From: Ancylostoma caninum
Lineage: Eukaryota > Nematoda > Chromadorea > Rhabditida > Ancylostomatidae
Direction of reading: 5' to 3'
DNA: 64,000 nucleotides
Assembly (NCBI GenBank): GCA_037903475.1
Contig: JBAJFG010000111.1
Location: 3,038,001 to 3,102,000 of the forward strand
Under the pieces are notes generated by a model, which was not told the origin of the DNA, ran no database searches, and was given only the letters and a program-made list of their open reading frames with translations. A program made the position numbers and the translations under genes. Below are positions 1-13,000 of this stretch, in pieces (the first letter of the stretch is position 1; every line of letters starts with the position of its first letter).

Positions 1-679
1 TTGAACCAAGTAGACACCTGCTATAAAGAGTTCCTTCACCAGCACCAGCGGTTGAAATCTGTATTCAATCAGGACAATGCATGGAGAATTACGTCATTTT
101 ATGTTTTCTTCTCTTCAAAGTGACTTTTTTCTCGCGTTGAAATGCACTTTGCTGATTTCAGAGTGAATGCAGCCTCAAATCTAGAGAGGTCTTTGGAGTT
201 AGGCATAAACATTAGTCAAAGGACCAAAAAAATTTAACAGATATCCTTTCTGGACTTCCTGAGAACAGGATGATTAAAAACTCCTAGCATTGAAGCATTG
301 TAACTGCTAGACGGCATAAAAAAAAAGCTACTGAAGAAATGTAATATCCAGAGGAGATTGATATGTAAATCAATGAAGAGTATTCCAAAAACCCATCTTG
401 AGTATGATGGACAGTAAATCAGCCACGCCACTGATCCACGAAAATTTCCGTACGGTCTTTGGTCGAACTACTCTTTGGCTTCACCCAGCCAATACACATC
501 CTGATTTTTTTTCACAGTGCTCCTTCAAAGCACCGAAAGGAACATTAACCTAATAGCATTCAGGGAAGAAAACTATTAACATGCTCGAATTCCACTGCTG
601 TAAACAATGTGGCCTCCCTAATGCAAGCTTAAAAACTTTCCTTTTCACCATTATGCAACATAAGAACAATTAGCAATGC

Positions 680-895
680 ATGACAAAATTCGAAACAAAG
701 CTGAAGTACTGCAGACGTCTCGCCAGAGAACTGCCTTCTCTTCGCATGCTACTAGAAGACAAGAGAATTTCGTCTCATGGTAAAATGATGAGCTCTGTCG
801 TTTTTTCCATCATACGCACAAGAGACAGCGAAATTTTGTCTGTTGCACAAAGCACTGCCATTCTTGAAATCCTCGAAACAGTGACAAAAATGTGA
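680..895 (+). CDS. Possible small hypothetical ORF (71 aa)
   Basis: Uninterrupted ATG-to-TGA frame of 71 codons. The product is rich in Lys, Arg, Leu and Glu and reads like one or two amphipathic helices, with no signal peptide and no domain I recognise. An AG (ACAATTAG) lies about 10 bases upstream of the ATG and could act as a spliced-leader acceptor, but its polypyrimidine tract is weak. Residue choice looks more protein-like than the neighbouring random frames, but length alone does not exclude chance. Confidence 0.22.
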   Translation: MTKFETKLKYCRRLARELPSLRMLLEDKRISSHGKMMSSVVFSIIRTRDSEILSVAQSTAILEILETVTKM

Positions 896-1088
896 AACGT
901 TCGATCCTTTTTCACATAAAGAAATCCAGGAGTGGTATCTGCTTACTTACTGCGAGCGTTCATTTCCCGCAAGTCTTTATTTTCAAAATCAACTCATATT
1001 TTTAGAATTAAATCATGTTTCTTTTTGACGGTGGTACGATCTTCCTCTTCATTGCCATGACCACAAGCTGCACTGTTTATTCCTTAGC

Positions 1089-1118
1089 TTTATTTATTTA
1101 TTTATTTATTTATTTATG
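1089..1118. repeat. TTTA microsatellite
   Basis: About seven uninterrupted copies of the 4-base unit TTTA in non-coding sequence. Confidence 0.9.
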
Positions 1119-4100
1119 AGAAGCGGCGGAAATTGACCTGTAGGATTTTCAAGTACATTCCCTAGGCTATTCTCCAGGGATACATGAAGCCAGTAGTCGG
1201 ACTGATGTTCCAACCACGCCTCAGATTGTCGAGGGTACTTTTTGACTCGTCCCATATTTCAAAGGAAGAAAGTCCGTGCAAGTATTTGGTAGGGCCACGC
1301 AGATACATTCTCATCGAGTTCAGAGATATGAGCTTCTAGGAACAATCAAGTTTAGAACCACCTCGTGTCATAAGACAAATGAAATGCTGTCATTTGAGTT
1401 GCTGCTGCTAGGGAGGACAGGAAACACAGTTACCAGCTAAACAGGCCAAGTCGAAGGAATGAAATCGCAGAAGCTTTGGGAGAAAAGGCTGGAACCAAAA
1501 TCTCGCACTACCCTACACATTTCGCACTCCCATTTGACCACTCTTTCCGTTGAGAAAGCCTACTACAAACCAATCGAATTTTTCTGAGATGCCGTCCGCA
1601 TTCCCTATTCTCCTGACTATATCCCATCAATAATTTACTCCGCTCTCTTTGGATTTCATTGCTGAAGAAGAAATATTTCAAGATCAATAATGATAAGTTG
1701 GGGATTCTCCAGTATTCAGACTCCTCCAACACGGAAGAGGAGAGGACAAGAAATGCTCCAAAAGTAGTCCATAGTCCTTACTAACGAAGAAGTTTCCGTT
1801 TATGCTTGAATAAGTTAATGGGCAAACTTATGACAGGAATGGGATGTTCCGTCTCGAATAAGTAGAAAATTTGAATGGTCGTTCAAAAAAAAAAAAGCAG
1901 CAATAGTCTCATGGAGATAAGGAAGATAAGAGAGACTGCAGGTCGTTTCCTATCTCAAATATTCGAATGTTGAAATTAGTTCCTAAGTTATCAATTTAAT
2001 CTATTGGGTTATTCTGATTTCATTCGGTATCAGCTGAAAAATCCATCTGAAAAGCAGCTCTATCGATTTTTTGTCGGTCCACACCGGAACATTCACAACG
2101 CGGCTCTCCGTGTCCAAACCACAAACGTCGGAAAATCTTGGACTTTGCGGTGTAAAGCAAATTTCAGCAGTAAATCGGTGCTCGCATGTTTTAAGCTAAT
2201 CTCCGTAGGAGCTATCCCTAAGCGAAGTAATGTTATCTTGGCTTACGGCAATTATGAACTGTTAGAAGGCATTCCAGACCACTCCATTCAGAGAAAAAGC
2301 ACTTCTCAGTTTTCTTTACCGAGTAATTTCTCTGTTGCATCTGATAATTAAGGTGTTCACTGGAATAGTGACAAAAACTTTTAGCTATTAAGCCTCAATG
2401 AGATGTGCGAGATATTTAGTTTAGCCACTACAGAAACAAAACTACAGAAACTCCTGAAAATTATCAATACGGTATTGATGACGAGTCGATCTCAAAGGGT
2501 TGTCCCTGGTTACCACCCATGGAAATAATCTCTAGTAAGAAAAAGAAACAGATTTCAGAGTACAAAAAGGGGGAAAAGACAACCGCAATAACAGAATTCA
2601 TACTTTAAAAAAAAGTGAGGCACTACCAGTATCCATACCGACTACTCCTTAGATTGTGTCATAAACATCTCTGAGGTGATATCTTTCAGATTTTTTTCTT
2701 TGTGGAATGAATTTTTTAGAAAGCCTCCGCTCAAACGGTATCCAGATGTTGATATTCTTGGCAAACGCTAGATCTGTGTAATGTGGCCCATCTGGTTGGT
2801 ACAAAAATGATATGCCCGTGAAGTAACTTCAAAATTAGTTCAAGCGAGCACTCTGCGCGCAGAATTTGTTGCCCTCCCGAGTAATAAGGACGGGATTTAT
2901 AAAACTAGTTCTGTTGTTTCTGAATAGGACCATTCGAGCAAAACATTTTTCCCTAACATAGAGTAAAAAGCTATGTCTAGCAGAAGACAGGTGTTGCATA
3001 GGCGGAAACAAACAATGTATGAGCAATAAAATCAAGGGAGACTTTGACATTTGGAAGGCGAGCATATTTATATCTTCGAACGTTTTCAATACAGTCATGA
3101 AACTTCTATCTTGTGCGCACGTACATATTTGGCTAGGCATCAAGAAAGACATCATCTGTCGGAATCGGGAAATGTACAAGAAAGTAAAAGTGAGGGCTGT
3201 GCTCCTATTAATCACTTCTCCCAAAGAAGAAAAAGTATGTATCCCTACGTGGAAGATTAAGAGGTGGAAGTGAGTACATCCGCACATACACATGTGGGGA
3301 GGAAACCATGCATGTCCCAAGCCATACACTGAAAATCCTTGTGAGAGTGTAAATCCGCGGATCGATTAGCTTTCTCACGAAAACGCGAAAATATCATTCG
3401 GAAAGAATGGTGGAATCAATCCACCTTCAAATTCGGCTCAACCACTGCGTTAGTCTGCAGTCCATAATGAGGCAGATTGCTTCTGTGGAGAAAGGCATGA
3501 AATAAATGAGGTGCTCGTATCTCAGAGTAAAAGACCACCATAGGCGTTAAGTGGAGCTTGATACTGTGAACATCCAAAAAGAGAAACATTGAATGCAAAG
3601 TAGCTCAGTGCTCGACACCAGGGAGCCGTGTCTCGGAGAGAAAGTGGAAAAAGCGCGATTGCGGATGTGCGGAGAGGTGGTCAGGGGATTTGTGTCTTGT
3701 CCGTGATTACATCATAATATCCATAGCAATCTATCCATATTGCTAATGAAGCTTAGGCGACATCGATCTCACCCAGCGCATCGTCTAGAATCGAACAATA
3801 ATTGCAGATGTTTTACTACTTGTGGTGCATGTTCTATGATTTCGTTCTCATCATTCGAGAGAGTGAGTAGACTAGGCTCTCAGCTATTTGTAATTCATGT
3901 TATTCACCCTGTTTGATATTATTCATTCATATTGGGAGTGATACAAGTACTTGGTTGTTCGAAGAAAAAAACAGCTATCTATTTCAGCGCGAATGAAACA
4001 TGCAAAGTGGGAGAGTGGCTGTCAGTTGGGCTACTTTTTGCATTCTATCGCGAAAGTGCAGAAAATGGAGGTCGCACATACCACTTCTACTATTGGGCCA

Positions 4101-4135
4101 CCATTTCACTTAATTTCAACTTTTTCTTCCATTTT

Positions 4136-4465
4136 CTATCCGTTTTCCCCTTTGGCGTGCAGAAAGCTAGCAGATGAGGTCAACATCCATTTCAAATCCT
4201 CTTTCACTAGCCTGGTATGGGAAGTACATTGGAAAACCGCAGAAGTAAAAGGCCAGTACATATTGTGCAGAAAGCAGCCATCTATGCAAGTTTTGCTGCT
4301 TGAAGAAAAGGGAAACTGATTACAATTCAGATGAATTCTGAGTGTAGTGTAGTTCTTGGAACAGCACGCATTTGGATCCACGATAGCTCTGGCACCAGAA
4401 CTGACAAAGATGGAGATGAGTGCGAGCCACAATATAATAAAGGTGTTTACTAAGGAGTTCTTCAT
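4136..4465 (-). CDS. Candidate small secreted cysteine-containing protein
   Basis: Minus-strand open frame of 109 codons starting MKNSLVNTFIILWLALISIF, which has the shape of a classical signal peptide: basic N-region, about 15 hydrophobic residues, then an SGARA-type cleavage site. The predicted mature part has two adjacent cysteines soon after cleavage and five further cysteines, including a TCIDGC motif. I chose this internal Met because the frame upstream lacks any signal-like features. No family is recognised. The long mature tail is low in charge pattern and could include untranslated or intronic sequence: there is a TTTCCCTTTTCTTCAAGCAG acceptor-like stretch inside it but no good donor. 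Secreted cysteine-rich proteins are common in parasitic nematodes, but this is inference. Confidence 0.3.
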   Translation of the reverse strand: MKNSLVNTFIILWLALISIFVSSGARAIVDPNACCSKNYTTLRIHLNCNQFPFSSSSKTCIDGCFLHNMYWPFTSAVFQCTSHTRLVKEDLKWMLTSSASFLHAKGENG

Positions 4466-7169
4466 CGAATCCGCCTCCAAATCAGTGCACATGACAAAAA
4501 AGATGTCGGCAACAAAGAGGTTTGCATCGCAGCCCACAACCACATTTGTTCGCACTCAAAAACAGCTTGCGATGCCATGAGCAGGAGAACGAGGCTAGGA
4601 TTCACTTGAGGAAGATATTCATTATTCTATAAACATTTATGTAGAGTTCAGAGTCAGTCATCAGCGAATCTGCGATTGAGAAGAATGGAGGTGTTATGGT
4701 ATCAGTTCATTTATATGCGCGTACATACTAGACATTTTGTAACCGAAACCGCTGGGATTTGACTCTGAGGAGCGGTTTCCGCTGACTTTTTTCCTCGTAC
4801 AATAAATTCCTAGGTAGGCCGTCAACTATCCAGAAAGGCAAGGATCAGGTGGCTGGCTCATGAGAACAATTTCACACCAAAGAGGTTCTCGTCTCCAAAA
4901 TGCCGAAATGGTAAAACAATTTTCTACAGAGGTACAATACCAAAACGACGATGAGAAGGAAATGAGATATAGCGTACGTGCATAGAGTCACGTTGATCAA
5001 TCAATAATTCAGTGATCTCCAATGTGCACAGATCATGAATTTATCAGTAAGGAAAGGATATGAAAATCACTTTTTTTTCTTATCCTTAGTAAACTGGGTT
5101 ACATTTACCTGAAGTGTGAATCAAAACAGCGAATTCCAATGGCATTCTTGGAATGAAGTCAGACTCCCACAGTGCTTTCTCAGGGGTAGCTGTAGCGACA
5201 GAGTTTATTCATTTAAATCTAACGAATATAAACACTCCTAGGAAATCAGAAACGCGCACAGGATGTGAAAAATACAAATTAAGCACTAAAATTGAAGCCA
5301 CGCATGGGCAAACTGGAAGCTAAACTGAAAATAGAATTGTTGAATGGAGACTAGACCTTCTTCAACTAATGCTGAATTTTTTCGTGTAGGAAACCGTGAC
5401 TTTTTCAAAAGGAAAGCTTTCTAGCGAAACCAGAAGTGAGTTTTTACAACTAAGAACTAGCAGCTAAGCTTGCTATAGAATATATTAAAGGATTATGCAA
5501 CATCATAAAAAAAGAATAACACTGTGGAGATACCAGACAGCCTTAGTCCATGTGCTCCCAGAGTTCCCAAGCAAATAGAGAAACTCATTGGCAGAGTAAC
5601 CGCTGCAACCTTTTATCGTTTACTCGATCTAAAGCAGAACAAATGCTATTAAATAGATAAAGATGGTTTAATAATGGGAAGGATATCTGGACCAAGTGGA
5701 TGAGCCTTCTCTCCACGTTACTTTTTTTTTTCGTTTTTTTTTTTTCATTCGCTCAGAAGAAATGCAGTGAACATGCTTTCACACAGTTGATTGCGGAGCT
5801 AATTCGCAAGAAAGTATCGAGTTAAGATATCAACTTCCCTCTTAGCTTCGAAACGGTTGAGACTTCTGCCCATTGTTTCTAGAAGGGCACCCCATCTCTC
5901 AACTACTCGAGGCCCCTCTGAGATAGCCCTGTTTTTACATTATCTGCATGCACTTGCGAAGATCGCTTACTCATAAATTATAAATAATTCCTGTCGAAAT
6001 ATTTTTCGCTCGCACGCTGGTGAGTGTATAGTACTTGCTGGCGAAGAAAAGAGCTTCAATTCTCTCCACCAGCTACGACATAATATGAGTGTAAGTGTAA
6101 ACACAAGTGAGCATGAACCAATGTATATGTGTGTTGTTCTTGATTCTTTGATGCAAAAGCAGATTCAGAAGCAGACAAGTTACATATGCTCCTTGTATTG
6201 TAACCAGCAGGGGCGGATAGCCTAGCACGTCGCAGCGATCCAATTCTAGTACCCTCATTATCTGTCCTCGTACCTTCACTTAGCACACTAAAGTGGGTGA
6301 GTTTGAGTCAAAGATATTACTGAGGTCGCTGATTGCTCACAGATTCTGAACTACAAATGGTCTCGTTCGCACGCTGAAAAGTGCTCAGGTACATTATAAT
6401 TGCTCAGAGTGAATTGTTTTTGAGGCATAACCACATCCGGGGCGGAAAACACTAGTTGGCGGCGAAAAAGGAAGCCGAGAGATTTCCGTGAACACCTACG
6501 GGAACAACCCACTGAGGAAAGCGAGGAGTTTGCAGGTCAAATCGGATTTCCTCATGGATTTCGATAATTCTGTCAGGAACGAAAGCAAATAAAAAAGCAA
6601 AATCTTGAAAGCCCAAACTTGTTGCGTTGGAACGCTCCTTACTACAAAATTAAGACGCTGATAAAGCACAGGAGTATTTCCTTAATTGAATATTCCGAAT
6701 ATTTGTGACAAGATCTACTGCAATGACAACAATGCTAACCGCGAAAACATAATAACGGCTGCATGAGCCAAATTTCCTTGTCCAAGCATCTAAAAAACGA
6801 ATCAAACAAAACTGGTGGATGACGAGCTTTCATGGCTGCTGTCAGCTAAACTTTAGACGACGAAATGTGCACATAGTCAGGAGCTATCCTCACTGCCAAC
6901 AGAGCGAAAAGATATTCCAGAGCTCTGAAGACTAAAAACTCGAAAGACTAGAAAGCACGTTTGAAACATGCATGAATAATCTGTATATGATAATTATATG
7001 TCAAGAGCTTGGTATACAAACAAGTACATGAGGTAAGTCAAAGAACATCGTTCATTCAAATTTCCCGTCATTTGCACAGGAAGCATGAAAAGAGAATGAT
7101 TTGCAGTGATCTGTAATGACACTACTCTCTTCCTCTCTTGTCTTAAGTAATTTTATTGATTTGATGTAG
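4466..7169. other. Non-coding stretch, nothing recognisable
   Basis: Short frames only. A possible exon-like block with acceptor (CACTAG) and donor lies near 6.45-6.54 kb and encodes a very basic stretch, but it could not be joined to anything. Confidence 0.4.
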
Positions 7170-7284
7170 ATCACTTGGAATAATAGTCCATTGTCTTCCT
7201 GTGGACATTTTCAACGGCACAGAGTACACTGAGTTTCTGACTCAAATCTACGCAAAGGGTGCAGACAAGTTTGTGAATATTTAT
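7170..7284 (+). CDS. Internal exon of a GT92 (DUF23) type glycosyltransferase
   Basis: A 115-base block flanked by an acceptor (TTGATGTAG) and a donor (GTAAAT) that reads one base plus 38 codons. The product contains LGIIVHCLPVDIFNGTEY, then a helix ending YAKGADKFVNIY. This matches the pattern of nematode GT92 domains, in which a hydrophobic strand ending in V-H-C or V-V-C is followed by L-x-E/Q-F-I/L...Y.A.GA.KF.IY. Family knowledge: GT92 enzymes are Golgi type II membrane galactosyltransferases (C. elegans GALT-1 modifies N-glycan core fucose). I could not find the neighbouring exons, so this is either an internal exon of a gene with large introns or an isolated relic. Incoming phase is 2, outgoing 0. 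Confidence 0.45.
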
Positions 7285-7316
7285 GTAAATGTAATCCAGT
7301 CAAATTCTTAAAACAA

Positions 7317-7732
7317 TCAACAGTGATTGTCAACTAGGAGCGATTTTGCCCAAACGTGGGTAATGGTCAAGATTATGACGGGTAATCGAAAGAAACCTTT
7401 ATTGAATTGTTTTCTTGGTTGAACATCCTGAAGCTATTTCCTCTCGTAGACGAGTAGTGTAATTTTGGTAAACTTCGCCCATGAAGTTCAAAAGAAAGCG
7501 TATATTCTAGAAGCAGCCCACAATTCCAGAAGACTTACACATTGAGATATAATTGGCATCCGATAGCTCGGCCGCCGACAATCAAAGCAACTACACGCAT
7601 ATCCACAGACTAGCACTTGAATAAGCTCATCTGCGAAGCCATAAGAGAAGACTAGAATGGCTCGAAGGAGAGAGTGAGCGAATGTTACGACAGCTACAAC
7701 AGGTACACATAGGGAGAACGCTGCGAGCTGTC
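7317..7732 (-). CDS. Possible 3' end of a membrane protein (two exons)
   Basis: Two minus-strand exon candidates join in phase. The first (7732 to 7539) ends in a strong GTAAGT donor and encodes 64 residues: two hydrophobic segments followed by a cysteine cluster (CGYACSCFDCRRP). The second (7427 to 7317) follows an ATAGCTTCAG acceptor and encodes 36 residues with a further hydrophobic stretch before a TGA stop. The acceptor of the first exon is weak and no upstream exon was found. It lies tail-to-tail with the GT92-type exon, so at most one of the two loci may extend further into this space. No family is recognised. Confidence 0.28.
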
Positions 7733-9816
7733 CTCGATTCAAGTGTTAACAGCGGTAGCTCTCGACTTTTCAAATTGTCGTCTCACCCATGAATTGTACC
7801 CGTCAGCCTACAAATCCGCGGCGGTTAGATGAATACGCGTAATCCATGCTACACGCGCATTTCGACGACAGGGCAGTAAAATAACTTATTAGAAGCATCC
7901 ATTGGTACGAAGTAAAATCCGTGTTCGAGCAGCGAGTTGCTCCGACCTGTCAGTCTTCTTAAAACACTTCAGCAGGTTAAGAGGGGCAACGACGGCAATA
8001 TCGGAAGCCCTCCGTGAACAAATCTGCTTATGTAGTAATTGCCGCAATCACTCGTTCAACAGCACCATTGTGGTGCGATGAGTGCTTCACATAATCAGCG
8101 CCAGTAATCTGTAATGTTCAGCACTGGCTAATGAGGGATGGGGACGGTGAAATTGTCTGAGTTAACAAGCTATTCTCATCTTACTAGTAAACTCCTTAAT
8201 GACTTTACTACGAGGCAGGAAGAATATGAGAAGTCATCGCATAATGCTGCACGGTTCAAACTTCATTAAACAAAAAAAAAGAATGCCATTAGCAAGCGGT
8301 TCGAGTCCATAACATGACACGTAATTATCTGGTAGCTTACAGTGCTCGATTTGTAAATCGTGTAGGCTGCACTTTTTCCATAGAATGTTCAGTAATTACA
8401 ACCATGGAAAAAATCCAAACAGAACTGATAACAAAGTAGCAAATTACAATGGGACTGAATAGAAACATATGTCAGAAGTTGAAACAAAACTGAATCTGTG
8501 TTTTCATAACTGCTACCAGTTCACTCTGCACATTTTTTCTAAAACTATTCTTGATGATGAGGTACGTGAAAAATTCTCAACGCTCCGAAAATTGGTTCTT
8601 TATTATAGTACATAGAATACAGGGCTTTTAAATGAAAACAATAATGTTCGACGGAATAAAGTCAGAACTTGAATTGGGGAGGTTAAGCTGCGATGTACTA
8701 AGCAAAAAAATCTAAACGAGCAGAATGTCCGCAGTTCATGGAACAATGGATTGCAGTAAAAAAGACGATGAAAGAAAAGCAATTGAAGCACTGCTCCTGT
8801 CACACAGAGGAAATTCCGAATCCTCTGGAATGGTCTCCTCAAGGCTCAGAAATCGGATCATTATTTCCGGAGCAGATGATCTCTAGGCATAAACTTATTG
8901 CGCTATGTCTGTACCAGCAGATTCTACTACCACGCAGTATTGAGAAGAAATGGCAGCAAGGAAATCAAGCAACATCACCAGATATATATTTGCTCCAATG
9001 CAGAAGAGTAATCCAAGTAACGAATATAAAGCATTTGCCAATTCAATAGAGATGTGAGGAAAATGTCGCTCTAACTATCGAAGCCTTTGAGGAATAATTC
9101 ATCCACTTATCACAGGAACAAAGAGCAGCATTTGTGATATAGTGAGCATGTAGGAATGTATCACTGTGTTATGTTACACAGCCTATTGAAAGCTATATGA
9201 TTTTAAAAAAAAAGGATTATTGACCCAGTGGAGAGAGAAAGGGCACATATCATGGTGACGGCTCATACGGCATATATCTGAGATCCTTGAGCCTCCTCAA
9301 TTTCACCTCGCAATCAGACGTGTTTAATTACGGGGCGACCACCACTTGAATAACAGAAAAGTCAATGATTGCACGGCGTTAATCGACATGGTAATTAAAA
9401 TCATCACATGGACAAAGTTTGATGTAGATGTAGAGGTCAAGCATTATTTGCAAGTGCTGCCTGACATGCATATTGAGAGACAAACTCTGATGTAACTGAG
9501 AATAGAGCTCTGTTGCTTTTGATAATTACGCATTTCCTATTGGAACTGTTGTAAATGTCTCCGAGACTGACTCATGTTAAGTAGCATTTGTAAATGAATG
9601 CTCCATGGAACATAAATATAGGGACAATGATTAAGAAGGCTTACTGTGAAAAAAAAATTGTAAAATAATGCAGATATTTGCGACGTTCCCACCACAATAG
9701 GCATTTCACATTTTCCAAGAATGCTCACAGTACTCATATGACCCCTGCTGGTCCTACACTTCTCTTCAACTCAGAACCTTTTGAGCACCAGAGCGCAACC
9801 AAACGGCCTTCGGTGC
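7733..9816. other. Non-coding stretch
   Basis: No supported gene. The longest frames (for example 103 codons at 8.74-9.05 kb) lack splice context and recognisable motifs. Confidence 0.45.
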
Positions 9817-10066
9817 CAGTGGCGAAACTGACCTAGGCTGAGTCGTTAAAATTTCCAGAAATATTTTTATTGTATAGTTGGATATTCCACACTAGGTTAT
9901 TGTCAATTCTTTGTTTTTACTGAGATTCTTCAAGCATCTCCGTCCAAATAAAATTTTAAAAGAATTTCTGTTAGTTTTATTGCTGAAATTCGGCTCCCTG
10001 AAGTTGGCAGAGACCGTTTCTTTCCCGGGAACCTCTTCCCTACTCCCTCTTTCATGACCGCCACTG
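9817..10066. mobile_element. Possible hAT-like MITE (short TIRs)
   Basis: Begins CAGTGGCGAAACTGAC and ends in the inverse of CAGTGGCGGTCATGAA, so about 8-9 bases of the ends are inverted repeats. The size (250 bp) and CAGTGGCG terminus match the better-supported elements at 17.3 kb and 50.7 kb. The flanking 8-mers TTCGGTGC and ATTGGTCC agree at only 5 of 8 positions, so the target duplication is not convincing. Confidence 0.35.
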
Positions 10067-13000
10067 ATTGGTCCCAGCACGAGACAACGAGAAACTTGCA
10101 GACAAAAGCGAGATATGCCAACAAGCACGACGAGAGAGCACAGAGAAAAGAGAGCAAAGGTAAGTAGAATAAGCGACAGCTCGTACTGTTCACCTTGGGT
10201 CAAGTTCCCTCAACAATATTTCTCCAGGTAGGCAATCATTTTTTTAGCCCTTTTTGCATAATGATGAAACTCTGACATGCGCCTACACGTCTGTTCATTG
10301 CAAAAGAACTTAAGCCGGGAATTTTTCCTCTATCAGCTCATTCCCCAAGGCACATTTCGCCGTAAATTGGCGCATCATTCAGTGGATTCATCAAGAGGAG
10401 CAGGTAGTCAACACCGATTACCACATCCGGCAAAAAAATCATTGGTAGTGTTAAATTATCAATCTTTCTTACCTACTAGCACAGCTCTGTTCGGAAATGG
10501 AAGTTATCTTCGAGGTGTAAGAAGTCCGAAAATCCACCCGCACAACCGTATTATCACAGCAACATCGGAACGCTTCAAATATGCACAGAAAAAAAACTAA
10601 TTGAGTTATTTTGGAAGATATTGAATAACACATGTACAAGCCCACTTCATGAGCCAAACCCGACTTAGTGGTCACTCTATGAGGCATTACTTATTAAAGA
10701 TTCCCGCAACCTCACCCATCGATAGCCGAGATTTCATGACATGCTCACTCTCGCTTGTGGATTTCTCGGAAGAAAAAGGAGCCTAACCCAATCGAAAAAA
10801 AATTGATGCAGATCATACGCAGCCCTCGCATATGTGTCTGTGTCTGATGTGTGTCTTGTCGTGTTGTTTGGCATTTAACATAATGGAGAAAACCAACATG
10901 TGTTTACCCTAACGCTTCGTGCCTCTGTTCCATTAAAACTTCATGTTTGGCTAAGCGAATTTCTCAGAGGAACCACACGTATACATGATGCATCGTCCAC
11001 AGTTAGTCATACACGCAGACCTAATCCCATGAGCTTTCTCGCTCTGTACATAACAAAGAAAATTCCCACAAAACAATGAATAAATCGGTTTCAGTCGTCA
11101 AACCACATTACGCCGATAAGTCATGTTAGTGAGTTTAGACATTAAATTCGAGAGTCCGTTTTCGTTGAAGGCAACTCTTTTGCATTTGTAATTTGCAAAT
11201 ATCCATTCCAAGTAGAAGCCAAGGAGAAAAATGTCCTTGCACTATGAATTGGGTGCTCACAGAAGGAAACAGACGCTCAATTTATGTTCTGAACTGGACA
11301 GAATATGACAACAACAGCAGAACTTTTTCAAACCTACGCACCCCGAATAAAGCTGTGCTGATCAATGAGCAGGGGGAGCTCATTCCCAATATAGGAACAC
11401 TCTGGCTCTAAAGTTACTCAGAAAAATGGATGTTTCGTTAGGTAATTTATAACACAGCTCACCCACTTTCGCATACTCCAATCATCATTTGTTTCTGCTG
11501 GAATGGGTTAAGAAAGAGGAGCTATCTGGAGTGAAATCACCGGAAAGGACGCAGAGGCGTTTTATAAAAACAAAAACTACTACCAGTGCCAGAGGGAAAA
11601 TAGTGGGAAATGGGGGAGGGGGAAGTGGGGGGAAGGGGAAAATGTTTTATTCGTTCATTTTTAATACTTTGCTCAAGCAACAGCTATTTTTCCTCTCACT
11701 TCCAACCGTTCCTTTTTTTGGAAAGCTGCCTTTCTTCACAGACCCCTTCTATGTAGAACGAACTTCCGCGTCAGTCACTGACTGCTCACTACCATTCCGC
11801 AGGCACCTCCCCACTTCTATACAATAATTTGGGAGATGTTCAAAAAAGAGCAGAGCTTTATTCCTGTCATTCCGCCATAGTTCTCTGAGAATCCATTGAA
11901 CGTTTAATCATGAACACTGCAAATAAGAATACCATAGAAGATCACAAGTAAGACATACAAAGGAGATGATGTTTTGAGGTAGACTCCCACTTTGTATCAC
12001 AACTGAATCGAGAGGAATACCGAAGAAACGTTGAAAACCGAAAAAAAATTGACTACCACGACGATATTGAATTTCAAAGAAGAAAACCCACGAATACGCC
12101 ATTACTGGGAAGCAGCGCTCGACGTACGAGCTACAAATCTATCAGCCCCTTGGAGTTCGAATTTAAACTAATGCCATTTTAAGAGAAAATAGACAATAAC
12201 GGCTGCATCAGAGATACCATTTAAAAGTTGCACATTAACAGTTTTCTGGGCAACATTGACCCTATCCGTTGTTGGGGAATTAGGTTTTCTAGAGATAGTT
12301 AACTATTTTTCCTATGCAATGCATAAATACCAAGCAGCAAAACGGATGTGAGAGATCTTCTCAAAATGTCCCAACTGAGAGAAGCTGGTCCACTGATTAG
12401 ATAGCAGTTGTGAAAAGACATAGGAAAGCTTCAGATATATTTGTAAATATAGATAATAAGGTAATTTTATCACATCTGCGTTAGAATGTATACTAAGCTG
12501 CATATGTGTAGGCATTCTGATGCCAGCGTTCCTTTTCCCACAATGCATTAATAAACCAGCAATCCATATATATGCTCGGCATGCAAGCGTATTTACGAGT
12601 CATTTTAAATTTCTTCCTTGATAATCATGCCATCATTATAACAAAGATAGACACAGATGATAAGAAAGAAGCAGGTCACTAAGAAAAATTTATCAGGTTA
12701 TAAAATCTCTGTTTTTCCGTTTGAAGGAAGAACATTGCTTTTTCATATTACCATCAACCTTTCAAACCTTTATGTGCGTGCACCCGAACTTCTTCATTCT
12801 GAAGCTTGCATCCTTTATCTCTCACTTCTTGCACAGATGAAATTCCCCTAGGACCAGTAGAATCCAATGTTTCCTACAAATTTTTCAACATCTTCAGGAG
12901 GAAAATTTTCGTTGTAATTCTAGCACTCTGTGACTAATTCAAGTCGCAGTCTCGCGAGAAAAAAAAACTACTGATAATGAGGAAGATGCTCTAGATGATT

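Larger units (their letters stand above)
1..4135. other. Mostly non-coding flank, no confident gene
   Basis: AT-rich sequence with scattered short open frames on both strands. None shows a recognisable domain together with splice signals. It contains a TTTA microsatellite (about 1.1 kb) and a coding-like 71-codon frame at 680-895. A 164-codon minus frame at 2835-3329 and overlapping plus frames at 3.0-3.3 kb and 3.9-4.3 kb conflict with each other, so I treat them as chance. Small exons of a split gene could be missed here. Confidence 0.5.

Noticed and set aside
2835..3329. 164-codon minus-strand open frame
   Set aside because: Two shorter plus-strand frames overlap it, residue composition is erratic, and no splice or start context supports it.
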